From Liopterus haemorrhoidalis (taxonomy: Eukaryota > Arthropoda > Insecta > Coleoptera > Dytiscidae): a DNA stretch of 64,000 nt. Below, piece after piece: positions 48,301 through 58,175 of the stretch (positions are counted from its first letter, which is position 1; each line of letters opens with the position of its first letter). The stretch is taken from positions 223,502,260-223,566,259 of the forward strand of contig OZ020611.1 in NCBI GenBank assembly GCA_963971575.1. The letters run 5' to 3'. The translations under genes and the position numbers were made by a program. The notes beneath the pieces were generated by a model, which worked only from the letters and a program-made list of their open reading frames with translations, searched no databases and had not been told where the DNA came from.

Positions 48301-49247
48301 TCTTATCCAACTTAAGTTGGTTTTACACAGTTCAATTAATTGATCAATAAATTGATCAAGTTTTTTGTCAATTAATTGAAAAATTTATTGGTAACCTTGG
48401 AAACAAAAGCACAACTTTACACACATCTATTTATTTATCAATTTTTTTGAAAACTTTTACTTTACCAACTGTAAAATATGTTGACATATTTATCAGAATG
48501 AAAAATCTTCACAAAGTTACGAGCTGTAAACAAAAACAAAAGAAATAACCTAGATGATGGTAAATTAGAACGTTCGAGGTTATGTCACATTTGAAAACGA
48601 AACAAAATATATATTTGGAGGTTATGCTACAACTAAACAGTTGGCAATATCTTAACAGATAAAAATATACCTAGAATTCTCTAAAAAATTGATGAAAAAT
48701 AGAACTTGTTCTATTTTCAAAATAAATTGATCAATTTTTTTGTCAATTAATTGACGAAATTTATACACTTAACACACATCAATTAATTGAATGTCAACTT
48801 TTTCAATTAATTGAATCGTGTAAAACCCACTTTATCCTTGCGATCAATTTTATTAATGACTATTTTTTGGAGTGAATTGATTATGAAATGCGGCTGTAAC
48901 TTCATGATTTTTGAAACTAACCCAGTGTTTTATTATCTATTCCTGTTATTCAATAAGCTTCAACGAGAGCCTACAACTGAATCTATCGATTTAATTCTAA
49001 GAACTTCTTCAATGAGCATAGTGCCTCCACGAAACTTGTCCGTCTGATTATGTTCTTGGCCAATGCTTTCAGCTTACTTCACGATTTTTCCTGATCGTTG
49101 ACTTTTTTTAAGGTGGTGCATCTCCATGTCTTTTCAAACACCTTATTTCATTACTCCTACTTTTTCTTCAGGTATCTCTCTTTCTGGTTGACGAAGAGTC
49201 GAGACAAACTCAACAAGATCCCAAGCAAGACGTCACTTTCTTTTTGA
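33286..49247 (+). CDS. Serinc: Serine incorporator (SERINC/TMS1/TDE1) family protein
   Basis: Coding exons: 33286-33321, 33377-33541, 33842-34032, 35398-35692, 37674-37857, 38945-39205 (or to 39148), 39307-39345, 45232-45385, 47710-47850, and optionally 49172-49247. All phases agree. The product is 470 or 489 aa if it stops at the TAA just past exon 9, or up to 513 aa with exon 10; vertebrate SERINCs are about 450-475 aa. The family are multipass (about 10-11 segments) membrane proteins linked to phosphatidylserine and sphingolipid metabolism and lipid scrambling. Hallmarks: N-terminal [12 protein letters not shown]; the cysteine-rich [83 protein letters not shown]; and LTNWYEPN. All are intact. 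The introns contain a Helitron, mariners and MITEs. Confidence 0.95.
33377..33541 (+). CDS. Serinc: SERINC exon 2
   Basis: Acceptor TTTGTTTAG|CTGGCG, donor CGGAAA|GTAAGT. 55 codons with the cysteine cluster and first membrane segment ([16 protein letters not shown]). Confidence 0.95.
33842..34032 (+). CDS. Serinc: SERINC exon 3
   Basis: Acceptor TTTTTTCAG|GTGCCC, donor AATGG|GTAAAC. Encodes [14 protein letters not shown] and a membrane segment ([18 protein letters not shown]). Confidence 0.95.
34740..35165. repeat. Tandem-like repeat pair in SERINC intron 3
   Basis: TTTTTGATCC.TG..G.TTTG then AATATTTCATTTTCGAAAGA and TACATGAGATAG occur at 34746 and again at 35050, about 303 bp apart. Confidence 0.7.
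35224..35302 (+). repeat. 80-bp repeat, copy 1 (SERINC intron 3)
   Basis: GGGCGAGAATAATATGT through ACCCCTCATCCAGGTGTA; copy 2 is at 37458-37537, in the next intron. Confidence 0.8.
35398..35692 (+). CDS. Serinc: SERINC exon 4
   Basis: Acceptor TTTTTTCAG|ATTTTG, donor ACACAG|GTATTT. Encodes several membrane segments and the signature [16 protein letters not shown]. Confidence 0.95.
35906..36581 (+). mobile_element. Non-autonomous Helitron
   Basis: Starts TCTACATTATATATATAAAA, the 5'-TC/TATATA form common in insect Helitrons. It ends with the hairpin TGCCAACGTTGTTGGCA, then ACGGGGTCTG and the terminal CTAG, followed by T. No target duplication is expected. Internal tandem units of about 115-121 bp begin at 36151, 36272 and 36386 (GGGCCGT). 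No Rep/helicase is present. Confidence 0.75.
36726..36905. repeat. Partial copy of the CAGTCTGTTCCAAACGG family
   Basis: GTCTATTCCAAACGTTTAAG then AACTTTTATCCATTGAATTG match the left end of the 13507 element. The right end was not found. Confidence 0.45.
37458..37537 (+). repeat. 80-bp repeat, copy 2 (SERINC intron 4)
   Basis: Same orientation and near-identical to 35224-35302. Confidence 0.8.
37674..37857 (+). CDS. Serinc: SERINC exon 5
   Basis: Acceptor ATATTTCAG|CCAGAC, donor TCCAG|GTAATT. Encodes [14 protein letters not shown] and [15 protein letters not shown]. Confidence 0.95.
37996..38680. mobile_element. Long-hairpin element in SERINC intron 5
   Basis: The left arm (TTCTTTTTTAATGGGTGATA, AGGTCAAAACCGTAGG, CTTAAAACACCTTAGTAAAA) pairs with the right arm (TTTTACTAAGGTGTTTTAAG, GACCTGTAGTATCACCATT). 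The middle pairs again (TTACTCCCTTATTATTG). The right half carries a duplicated block (TGTTAAGAATAAGAAGACAA at about 38328 and 38480). Confidence 0.7.
38945..39205 (+). CDS. Serinc: SERINC exon 6 (two possible donors)
   Basis: Acceptor TTTTTTACAG|ACAAGG. Two good donors are in the same phase: ACGA|GTAAGT at 39149 and AACA|GTATGT at 39206. The long form adds 19 lysine-rich residues ([17 protein letters not shown] region) to the cytosolic loop. Confidence 0.85.
39307..39345 (+). CDS. Serinc: SERINC exon 7 (39-nt micro-exon)
   Basis: Acceptor CATGATAG|TGCC, donor ATGCAG|GTATGA. Encodes [12 protein letters not shown]. At 39 nt it can be skipped in frame. Confidence 0.65.
39450..40890 (-). mobile_element. 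Degenerate mariner with a foreign insertion
   Basis: TIRs CGAGGTAGACGCCAAAAGTT and the reverse complement of AATTTTTGGCGCCTACTTCG, TA on both sides. Minus-strand transposase remnants: [15 protein letters not shown] near 40690-40760 and [19 protein letters not shown] near 39530-39610, the middle and C-terminal motifs of mariner transposases. The catalytic middle is replaced by about 900 bp of other sequence with plus-strand frames. Confidence 0.7.
40363..40542 (+). other. Unassigned 59-codon ORF inside the mariner
   Basis: ATG to TAA; reads [20 protein letters not shown], then [17 protein letters not shown] and ends [10 protein letters not shown]. Short frames upstream at 40154 ([16 protein letters not shown]) and 40267 ([16 protein letters not shown]) look like the same kind of coding sequence in other frames, as if a longer gene had been frameshifted. 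I do not recognise the family. Confidence 0.3.
41301..42320. mobile_element. TIR element, copy 2, carrying a nested MITE
   Basis: Ends GTTCAACATAAGAAAAACAC and its reverse complement at 42300-42320. The interior matches copy 1 at 29744-30984 (AAATTACGTCATC, GAGAAAACAGCTGACA, ATGTGCTTAACTGTTGATG). Here the interruption is 41375-42043. Confidence 0.6.
41375..42043. mobile_element. MITE with GGCGTTTTCGCAAACC ends
   Basis: 669 bp; TIRs GGCGTTTTCGCAAACC and GGTTTGCGAAAACGGC, TA on both sides. Iterated TCTGATA/GATCGGATA motifs crowd both ends. No transposase was found. Confidence 0.7.
42917..43170. mobile_element. PIF/Harbinger-like MITE, copy 3
   Basis: Same palindromic family as 21316 and 28747 (TAACTATCTGTCAGAT, CTTATCTGTCAGATAGTTAC), TAA/TTA flanks. 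Confidence 0.75.
43741..44678 (+). mobile_element. CAATAGGGGATA TIR element, copy 2
   Basis: 938 bp from CAATAGGGGATACGCAT to ATGCCTATCCCCTATTG, the inverted counterpart of 29846-30788. The exon-like ORF begins at ATG 44062 but stops at TAA 44149-44151, where copy 1 has GAA. Flanks read CTAAA / TAAAC. Confidence 0.8.
45232..45385 (+). CDS. Serinc: SERINC exon 8
   Basis: Acceptor ATTTTGTAG|ATGCTG, donor TATGA|GTAAGT. Encodes the acidic [20 protein letters not shown] region and LTNWYE. It follows a 5.9 kb intron filled with transposons. Confidence 0.95.
45386..47709. other. SERINC intron 8
   Basis: Mostly AT-rich sequence without recognised borders. It holds the mariner transposase fragment near 47275-47440. 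Nothing else can be supported. Confidence 0.5.
47275..47440 (-). pseudogene. Mariner transposase fragment
   Basis: Minus-strand frames give [20 protein letters not shown] and, after a frameshift, [20 protein letters not shown] followed by [10 protein letters not shown]. The HDNAKPH phrase is the second catalytic aspartate region of mariner. No ends were found. Confidence 0.75.
47710..47850 (+). CDS. Serinc: SERINC exon 9
   Basis: Acceptor ATTTTTCAG|ACCAAA. Encodes [20 protein letters not shown] and [13 protein letters not shown]. Reading through the donor gives TCG TAA, so a stop (TAA 47852-47854) lies in the donor itself; most SERINCs end close to here. Confidence 0.9.
48315..48831. mobile_element. 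Harbinger-like MITE with iterated CAATTAATTG
   Basis: 517 bp; TIRs AGTTGGTTTTACACAGTTCA and the reverse complement of ATCGTGTAAAACCCACT, exact TTA duplication on both sides. CAATTAATTGA is repeated several times near both ends. Confidence 0.75.
49172..49247 (+). CDS. Serinc: SERINC possible exon 10 (alternative C-terminus)
   Basis: Acceptor TTTTTCTTCAG|GTATCTC joins exon 9 in frame and adds about 25 residues ([20 protein letters not shown]..) before TGA. The strong donor of exon 9 and this acceptor favour splicing; the canonical end at NREF argues the extra sequence could instead be a 3' UTR exon. A candidate AATAAA is at 49330. Confidence 0.5.
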
Positions 49248-49383
49248 ACTAGTTCATGCTACAGGCACAGTATACTATGACAATCTGGCCAACGAGGTGA
49301 CTGGTGACAGGGCCTCCATTAGGGTTCCAAATAAATATTAGTTTCAAATGGAAAAATAAAATAAACTTTGCAGAAACAGAATA

Positions 49384-49520
49384 CACCTAGACCCCACTTT
49401 GCGTCGTAGATACGGTACAAAATTTTGCGACGTAGACTGAAACAACGCAAAGCGAATAAACATTTTGTATGAGAAACTGTGAATACGCGAAACGAAACGA
49501 CGCAAAGCGGGGCCTAAGTG
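49384..49520. mobile_element. Small MITE, CACCTAGACCCCACTTTGCG ends
   Basis: 137 bp; TIRs pair over about 22 bp (CACTTAGGCCCCGCTTTGCG on the other arm), TA on both sides. It lies just after the SERINC polyadenylation candidate. Confidence 0.75.
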
Positions 49521-50454
49521 TATTACTATTTCTGTAATAATAATCTTATTTTTCCGTTAGAAACTAATAACGCTACTTCACTTATCTGGAATCCTAATGA
49601 CCTGCCAGTAGTCACTTCATTGGCCAAACTGTCACCTTATTGACCATACTGCCATAGTACACAGTGTCTGTAGTTATGCTTAGCAAAAATATACTCCATT
49701 TTGTTTTTCGTTGTAAATTGAATTCAGTTTGTCACTTTTATACTTAAAGTCAACGCAGACTGATACATCTGTCACCATAACACTTGAGCAATATTTGTAT
49801 TTTCTTTTTGTTCCATTAAAAAAATCACAAATTACCTAATTTTCCTAACATTTTACAAAATTTACAATTTTTTTTATGATACAAGGCTCTAAGAAGTGTT
49901 TTTTAACTTGTTTTAACTGACTGTACACATAAGGTGCTAAAATTGTCTATTCACACCATAAGTTTTTATGATCAGAAATTTTATAATTATAAATTGTTTT
50001 TCAAGATTATACTTCTTAAAAAGTTCAATATCTTAGGTTTTAATCAGTTTTTTTTTTGCAAAAATAATGATAATTGGTGTTAAAGGATTTATTTTTTATT
50101 TTGATGCTACATTACTGACTGGTGATACACCAGTGGTCCTTTATCGGTATATCGGTTGAAAATCACTAAACTAGAGATTTTTTTTTCGGACCTCCACTGT
50201 TGATGCTTTGATTTGGAGCTATTTTTCTTTTTAATCCCTTAACGCCGAACAGTGCAAATTCGCGACGGACGTTTTCTACAACTGTATCCGCCACAGGAAG
50301 ATATTTTTCGTGCTATGCTCGGGTGTAGTGTATTTAGTACATTCCTATCTAAAGATATAACCATAAGATATAACAGTAAAAAACTTATGACAGTAAAAAA
50401 CTTAAAAATATGTTTTTATAAAAAAAAAATCTTTAAATGAATTCAGGCTTTAAG

Positions 50455-50575
50455 GGGTTAAGGAGAATGGGGTGAGAAAGACGAACACAACATTCATACC
50501 CTGACCAAGATTCGAACACGGGATATATGGCACAAAAAGCAGGGTCGCTACATTTGCACTACCGAGGTCGGTAAC
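50455..50575 (-). mobile_element. tRNA-derived SINE-like sequence
   Basis: The minus strand reads CGGTAGTGCAAATGTAGCGA (A box) and CGTGTTCGAATCTTGGTC (B box) 50 nt apart, the layout of a tRNA-derived pol III promoter. Stems are degenerate. The tail was not delimited. Confidence 0.55.
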
Positions 50576-50599
50576 TAGAGATTCTGTAATTTTTGTATT

Positions 50600-52440
50600 T
50601 AACAAGATGTTCCTATCAGTCCATATTTTAGTTAACTTGCTCATAACAGATATGGCTAGAATTAGACGATATTTTATTTTTTAATTTTTCACTGTTGATA
50701 CAATTGACAGATAGTATACAGTTATCAACTCTAAATGAATTGTATCAAGGGGACATGTTTTACCCAGACAAAACGAATAACACTTCGTATTTCTATACGT
50801 GATCACGTTTTGAACTGTCCCATTTTAACTGAAGGCAGTAATGTCCGCATAACAAGAACTTTCTTGTGCACCAAACCATAATCAGAAAATAGAAACTAGT
50901 GTGTAAACCGACTGAAATTACATTTCCATGTACATATATAGTTATTCACTTGGGGACGTAATTTTTTTTATTATATTTCGTAGTTATGTGGACAACTTTA
51001 ATTTAATTTATTAATGCAGCTTCGGAATGCCTCTAAATACAAGAAGTTAATATATTTTATACACACAGTGTTTAATGTCATGCCAACGTGGAATTTATAA
51101 GTATAAATTAATCGTTCAATACGGCAACATTGGTTTATTTTGATTTACCAAATTGTGTGTAGTCTATTTATGTTAAAATTATAATTGGGAAATAATGTGA
51201 CCACGTTTAAATGTTGCCACGTTTTTTTAAAGGGAAAAAATGTACTCCTTTTCGAGCAGTATCATTCAACACATACCGCTTATTTGCTGCAAGAGTTTCT
51301 TAACTCAAAATTTGTGATTTTTCAGGAAACGCATTTAAAGTTTGTAAAGTACCATAGAGAAATAAATTTAAAATCCCAACGCCGCAATTGCTACGGTGGT
51401 CAATTTTTAACTACGATAGACGATATTTTTTTGTAATATTATATGCTATTTAAACATTTTTATACACTTATTTGTTGATAAAATGACAAAACAGATTCAT
51501 AAAATATTATAAAATATATTTATTCCTAGAATTTTAGCTAGACAGTTGTGTAAAAACTGCACAAAACAATTTTGTATGTCCCGTATGAAAATAAATACTA
51601 ACCACCGTAGCGCTGGGCTTGAAGCGATTCCTTCTATACCAGAACTCAATAAGGGCGATTTTTGAGTAATGACATTGTTGCAGCAAATGGGCGACATGTG
51701 TTCAGCGGATAAAAATATATTATTGGTATCATACAATTATATATTTTAGTACAATTTAATAACATTTAATGAAAGCTGAAATACCAGGGCAACTAGGCAA
51801 AACTACAGGATTGCTAACTGTTAATCTGTAAAAGACAGTAGGTTTATATTATTTCCGTGATATGCCCAGGGACTGATACTGTTTGGTTGCCTAGATTTGA
51901 TAAGTAATTATTGCGTAAATGTAATTTTAATGTAAATAGACTTTAGTAGTACACAACTCTTTTATTAACTTATTTTTTTCTTAGACCGTTGGATTAAGTT
52001 TTTCCAAGCCCAGTGCTCTGTTGCCATAGTTTTCCAGGCTTGTGCAAATGCCAGAATACTGTTATCAAGTGGACTATGAACTATAAAACCACGCTAGCAT
52101 GACAAGAACCATTTTATTCAAGTTGATAACATATATTCCCGTTTTTATCTAGAATGATATAACATTCTTGCATTAATATAATGTTAAATGTACTTTTACT
52201 ATTTGTCTTAAATAAGAATATTAATCTGAATATGATAGATTTACAGAGAACAAATTAGTTGTTATTCTTACTTGATTTGTACTGTATGAGATATTTATTA
52301 TATTGATCAATAAATTTTAAATATTTACACTTCTCAAATACGTTTTTTATTTTTCCATTTCCATAATAATTCAAGGGCTCAACGGAAAAGAAGTAAAAGT
52401 GACATTTTTATATTTTTTAAAAACAGATGCATTTGTATTT
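50600..52440. other. Intergenic, no gene recognised
   Basis: AT-rich. A plus-strand frame at 51185-51436 contains HSTHTAYLLQEFL, faintly like the second catalytic region of a Tc1 transposase, but the aspartate is not there. No ends or exons were found. Confidence 0.35.
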
Positions 52441-52448
52441 TATTATAG

Positions 52449-52930
52449 TCTATTCCAAAAATTTAAGCGGAACTAAACGGAATTTATATTTTTTAACGTT
52501 GTCACAAGCTCCCTCTAACGTTTAAAGTGAGCTTTTTTTAAATAAAATGGTCAAAAGTCACAGTCAATCATTAAAAATAACTAGATTTCAAAATATAGTT
52601 CTGCTTAAACCAATAGTTCATTTCTTTGATTTAAACGGAACTAAACAGGCGTTTTGGTATTAATTTGTCACGAAAACAGAGCTTGGCTAGGTTATTTCAT
52701 GTTTCATGTTGACATTTATTATAAAAAATAAAACATATACCTAATACGTTTTTAAATTTGTGGAAAAATCGAAATGTAATGAAAATGACATTTTACAATG
52801 ATATTCACCTTAACTTAAAAATATTTATTGCATGATTTACAGAGCTTAAACAAAATGGCCAAAAGCTCGAATTAATCGATAAAAGATACAAGATTTCAAA
52901 ATCTAGTTTTGCTTAAACCAAAGAAACAGA
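52449..52930. repeat. Two partial copies of the CAGTCTGTTCCAAACGG family
   Basis: GTCTATTCCAAAAATTTAAGCGG at 52449 with an inverted AGTTCTGCTTAAACC at 52600, then ATTTAAACGGAACTAAACAGG at 52630 with TAGTTTTGCTTAAACCAAAG at 52905. Confidence 0.55.
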
Positions 52931-52934
52931 CTAA

Positions 52935-54017
52935 GGGCCGAGAGTTCCAGTTCCTAATAAACTCCCTAATAGTTATTTGACACATAATATATTTATGAAG
53001 CTTATAAATTTATTGGTGATTTCCAAGTTACAAAATCCTTCCAATAGTTTATTAGCAACATCATTTTTTGTTTTTGCATTGGTATTTCTTATGAAGATAG
53101 TAACACGGTGCAAGAGGGATAGAGCTATACGTAAATTTGTAGAGCTAAAGTGAGATGAAATTTTGACACTGAATATTTTGACATTAAATATTTTGACAAT
53201 AAATAGTTTGACTTGACATTCAATGACATTACGTATATTTTTTGTGTTACTGTTAAAATGACAATTAAACGGCGTTCAACAAATTTTATCACAGAAAAAG
53301 AGGACAATATAGATAGAAGAGAAGTTAATAAAAATAGCATTTTATAATACAAAAGTGACTGAAAATAAGAAGACAGCCATATTTTGCTTTATTTTACATT
53401 CCTTAAACAATATGAATTAAACTTATCAGCAATTTTCAGCCACACATCTTTATTATTCTGCCAATAATTGCGTCTGTCTTCTTATTCTCTATCATTTTTA
53501 TATAAATAGTAATGCTTAAAGTATTATTTGTAATGTATTGTAATCGTAATTAAAAGAAATACATATGTAAAAATAAAAGACAATGTTTATTTAAAAATAT
53601 ATATTTATATATTGTTCTTTATATATCACATTTACAATAAATGCCCAAAATATTCTAAAAACGGTTGTCCATAATTTATAAATTCACCCAAACAGATCGT
53701 CGATTTCGCCAAAATACAACTTAAATGTATATAAAACACTAAAATCACCATTATATAAATGTTTAAAAACTACACATTCGTATATTCTTTTAAAATTATA
53801 CGGTTTTTAATTAAAATTGAAATATTAACACATTTTGCGAACTTGTTTTTGGTTATATGTCACTTTATTAAGCACTTCATGTTGCCTATAAGTTATTAGA
53901 CAAATAAGCCTGTTTATTAGCAACCTAATAACTATTTAGGGGTGGAACTCTCGGAAAAAAAATTATGTTGCTAATAAACTTATTGGACAGTTTATTAGCA
54001 ACTGGAACTCTCGGCCC
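52935..54017. mobile_element. PIF/Harbinger-like element with possible Myb-like remnant
   Basis: 1083 bp; TIRs GGGCCGAGAGTTCCAGTT and AACTGGAACTCTCGGCCC, exact TAA duplication on both sides. A second inner copy of the arm (GGGGTGGAACTCTCGG) lies near 53940. A short plus-strand frame at 53258-53347 reads MTIKRRSTNFITEKEDNI. Confidence 0.75.
53258..53347 (+). pseudogene. Possible Myb/SANT-type N-terminal remnant
   Basis: 29 codons starting MTIKRRSTNFITEKEDN. The R..NFT..E pattern resembles the start of Myb/SANT-like proteins that accompany Harbinger transposases. This is inference from a very short match. Confidence 0.3.
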
Positions 54018-54367
54018 TAATATGTATTTCATTTTGTAATACGTATTCCGTTTGGTTCCGCTTCAATGTTTAGAATAGAAGAAAGTAACTTTAAACACTC
54101 ATACTACTTTTCCCCTGAGCCCGTCAATTATATTATAGAAATAATATTTATAAAATAATATTTACACTTGAATTATTCAAGTTTTCCCAACCATATTTTT
54201 TTTAAATAACTTATCTTGATGGTAAACGATTTCAATTACACAAGTCTGCGATGGATTTTTTTTTTTTTCTTCTATTTTCAGTATTACTGATTGCAAAAAT
54301 AAGTAGTTCAGCTATTTTGGACACAAATTATTATTATTTTTTTCTAGAAACAACGTTTCGTCAATAA

Positions 54368-54503
54368 GGGCCGGTTTCTGAAAGTTTAGTTAACTATAAC
54401 CAAAGAGTGAGAAAATGGTGGCTATGGTTACTTATGGGATTGTTACATTGTAACCGAGCTTAACCAAAAGATTAAACTCGGCTAAGCTTTCAGAAACCGG
54501 CTC
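54368..54503. mobile_element. MITE, GGGCCGGTTTCTGAAAG ends
   Basis: 136 bp; 16 of 17 bp match between TIRs; exact TAA duplication. Confidence 0.8.
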
Positions 54504-55135
54504 TAAGTAATTATCTTCTTCAGGTGCTAAAGATATACTACAAAATAATACAAAGTATGTACAATGTTATTATTTTTAATACGAATATTTTTATAATAAT
54601 AAAATATTTTCACAAACATTTATTACACAAAAGAAAAATATTTTTTAATGGCAGTGCACAATCATTTTGTAAAAGACATTCAAGTAATATTTTTCTTTAT
54701 CTTTTATTTACTAAAAAAAAAAGTTAAAAGCCACTAAAATAATATTCATATATGTAATCAAAAATTAATTCATATTTTTTTATATTTAAAATTCTGCAAA
54801 ACATTTATTACTATGCTATTTAGACAATAAATTTTACATAAACAGGTGTCAATTTTGTATAATATCTAACAAGTTAATTTATAGTCTTAAGTAAATCAAA
54901 CAAAATTATTTTTAAACACCTTGTGTATTGAAAATAAAAAGAAATTTTTTAATATGCCACGAATAACTCGATTTTAATATAGTACAATCAAAAATCCTCC
55001 ATAGTGAAAATGTGGAACAAAGAATTTCCTAGATATGCTTGTGTAAGAACTACCGCCCACGTCCGGTTTTCGAGCCGGTTTAAGGCGCATAGTGTTATGC
55101 CGGTCCAGCAAAACATACCCTACATGTTCTATATA

Positions 55136-56396
55136 CGAAGGGCGGTTGAAAAGTAATCGGCCTATGCAAGAGATGGCGCCACCAGTATCAAATCAATGTT
55201 GTTTTTCGTAAATCCCAATCTACAAATGACTACTGTAACATTTCCAACCAATTGCGTCATTTAGTTTATGTTTGACAGTCATTGAAAGCGAAAAACTTTT
55301 GCATTTTTAGAAAAATTAATAAAATCGAATATCGTGCAGTGATTGTTTTTAAAAAGAAAACGAACGATGAGATCAACACCGAATTGAACGATGTTTATGA
55401 GGACTTTGCACCTTCGATATCAATAATTAAATATTGGATGGCTGAATTTAAACGGGGTCGTAAGAGCATTTTTGATGATGAGCGTCCAGGCAGTCCAAAA
55501 GAGATCACCACACCAGAAATGGTCGATAAAATCCATGAAATGATAATCAACGAGTGACGTGAAGCGTGACATAGCTGAGGTTGCGGGCATATAAACCGAA
55601 CGGGTGCTCGAATTTGGGAATGAGGAAGCTCTCTGTCAGATGGGTGCCGCATTTGCTCAATCGACAACAAACGTGATCGTTTGACCATATCAAAGCAATG
55701 TTTGGCGATGTTCAACCGCAATAAAAAGGACTTTTTTCGCCGTTTCGTAACCGTGGATGAAACATGGATCCATCACAGCACACCAGAGACCAAGGAATAG
55801 TCGAAACAATGGACTGCTCCGGGCGATTCGAAGCCGAAGAAGGCCAAGGTGGGCCTGTCGGCCAACAAAGACATGGCCACAGTTTTTTTGGGATGCGCAA
55901 CATGGTATCATTCACATCGAATACCTGGAAAAGGGCTAAAAGATCACGGGCGTATATTATGCATAGCTGTTGGACCGATTTGACGCCGATTTGAAACGAA
56001 AGCGGCCTCATTTGGCGAAGAAAAAAGTGCTGTTCCACCAGGACAACCTACCGATCCACAAGTGCGCAGTCGCAGTGGCAAAACTCTATGAATTGCGCGA
56101 CGAATTGGTTCCTCATTCACCATATTCGCCCCCTGCGACTATTATTTATTTCCAAACTTGAAGAAATGGCTCGGTGGTGAAGAGATTTGGGTCGAATGAA
56201 GAGGTCATCGCTAAAACAGAGGCCTATTTTGAAGGCTTTGAGAAATCGTATTATTCGGAGGGCATCGAAAAGAATCGGAGAGGATCGTTGCACGAAGTGT
56301 ATAGTTCTAAAAGGAGACTATGTTGAAAAATAAATTGAGTTTTGCCGAAAAAGTTATGTTTTCTTGCCTAGGCCGATTACTTTCAACTGCCCCTCG
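55136..56396 (+). mobile_element. Full-length but dead mariner
   Basis: 1261 bp with TIRs CGAAGGGCGGTTGAAAAGTA and the reverse complement of TACTTTCAACTGCCCCTCG, TA on both sides. Remnants of the whole transposase are readable in shifting frames: IEYRAVIVF, PSISIIKYWMAEFKRGRKS, RFVTVDETWIHH, KKVLFHQDNLPIHKCAVAVA, and a final LKKWLGG. At least five frameshifts or stops separate them. Confidence 0.9.
55312..56330 (+). pseudogene. Mariner transposase pseudogene
   Basis: N-terminal HTH open to about 55555, then frameshifts. The first catalytic aspartate (VDETW, 55755) and second (HQDN, 56036) survive; the SPPATIIYF region where SPDLAPSDYFLF is expected has lost the third. Confidence 0.85.
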
Positions 56397-56399
56397 TAT

Positions 56400-57140
56400 G
56401 TTGCGATCCGGCAGCTAGCTGTTAAAATGAAACCAATGAAAATAGAAGAAGGCGCGCACATGACTGTTGGATTGCCGTGTTTTATTTGAATTATGCTCCC
56501 TCTCCTCACTAGCTTCGTGTAGTGTTCAAAGAGCATTCGCATTACGATATATGTTAACTATATTTGTTAATTACAAAAAACTCATGTAAACAATGTATAC
56601 ACCGATTGCGTGTGCGTAATTATTTAAATTATAGCATCTCATTATCAAAATATTTTTATAAATAATAGAGTTTTAATAATAATACATTTTAAAAAGAACA
56701 AATATGCAAAATTAGAACAAGTAAATATCCATTGAAATATTAAATCGAATATACCGGATAATCAATATTGATTGACCGAAACGTCAATCATGATTTTACT
56801 CCATTTAGTATAAAATTTTATTCCAAGAAACGAATTGTGTACGAAATATCTTCTGCGCAGCTACAAGAATCATATGTTCAGAAAATTTTGCATGGGTGCC
56901 GTACTGCAAATTTCTTTGTTTTGTCTACAATTATCTATTGCTTAACGTCTGTCTAGTTTAATATAGGTATTTAGTGCTCTGCATCCTGTATTTATCAACA
57001 ATAATATTGAAAATTATGCTCCCGAATTCGTCATCAGGTGTGTGTGTATATTGAATAATTTAATTTTAATTAATATTATTGCTAAATTAATTCCTTAACT
57101 CCTTTAAAATCCCTATTTAAAATTCCCGCTTTTTAAATCC
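56400..57140. other. Intergenic, no gene recognised
   Basis: AT-rich sequence with only short chance frames. Confidence 0.4.
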
Positions 57141-57143
57141 TTA

Positions 57144-57951
57144 AGTCTGTTCAAGATAACAATGAAATGACGTCACACTTGAGAAATATGTTTTGTTGCC
57201 AGTTGTACTTGCTTAGAAATGTCAAACAAGTTAGGTTATATCCAACCACTTCCAAAACGGTTTTGAAAATCTACATTTCCCAGGTAATAAAGGGACTAAT
57301 GTGAATTATGATAAAGAGCAGTGCTTTCCAACCGTTGTATCGCGAGTCAGTAGTAAGAGTGTCGCGAAATTTATGATTTAAATTATACTATACCCTGTTC
57401 AAAATACAGAAATAGTAATAATATCACGTGAAAGATTGAAGTCGCTACCCTACTGGCTGTCGCATAAATTTAAGTGCTCAACAGCTAACGAACGACGAGA
57501 GTTCGACAAAATTACCACGTGAACATTGCATGATTACTACTTTTTGATTTTGAACAGAGTATATGTACCTGTATAATATAATGCTTAATATCGTACAAAT
57601 CTAAATAAAATAAGGAGAAAATTTCAGTATGTAAGAATCATTAAAAATTAGCCAACATTAACCAGCTTTTGGGTACGGTTACTAAAAGCTTTCGGCATTT
57701 TTATTATAATAATATTTGACACAATTAAAAATAAAACGTGAGCTTAACCTTGCCCGTTCACATGGCGAACAGAAATACGACGGGTTAAATAGAAATTAAA
57801 GAAAAATACGACGGGAAAAGATGTGGCTACGTAGGAAAGGGCTAAAAGGGTAACAACTGAGTAATGCTTGCATGTTAAGTACATTACATTCTAACGTTGG
57901 CAGTTAAATTAACCAAGTGTGTCGTCAGTTCATAGTTATCTTGAACAGACT
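57144..57951. mobile_element. TIR element, AGTCTGTTCAAGATAAC ends
   Basis: 808 bp; about 38 bp of each end pair (AGTCTGTTCAAGATAAC..TGA..TGACG.CACACTTG). The target duplication is unclear. No transposase was seen. Confidence 0.7.
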
Positions 57952-58175
57952 TTCCTATACTAAAATAATGTACGTCATTTGTTCGTGTGATCTTTGGAAG
58001 GAGGAATAGCTACAAGATTTTAAATGCCGTGAAGTATATGCATGTAATGAAGATGTTAAATAACAAATTAATTTTATAAAAGGAGGTATTTTAATTAATT
58101 TAGAAATTCACTGTGGAGTAACTTTTGATTGAACTGTATCAAAATAAAAATTTAAATTTTCTGAACATACTATTT

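Noticed and set aside
51185..51436. Plus-strand ORF containing HSTHTAYLLQEFL
   Set aside because: Faint resemblance to a Tc1 catalytic region but no aspartate, no neighbours and no ends.
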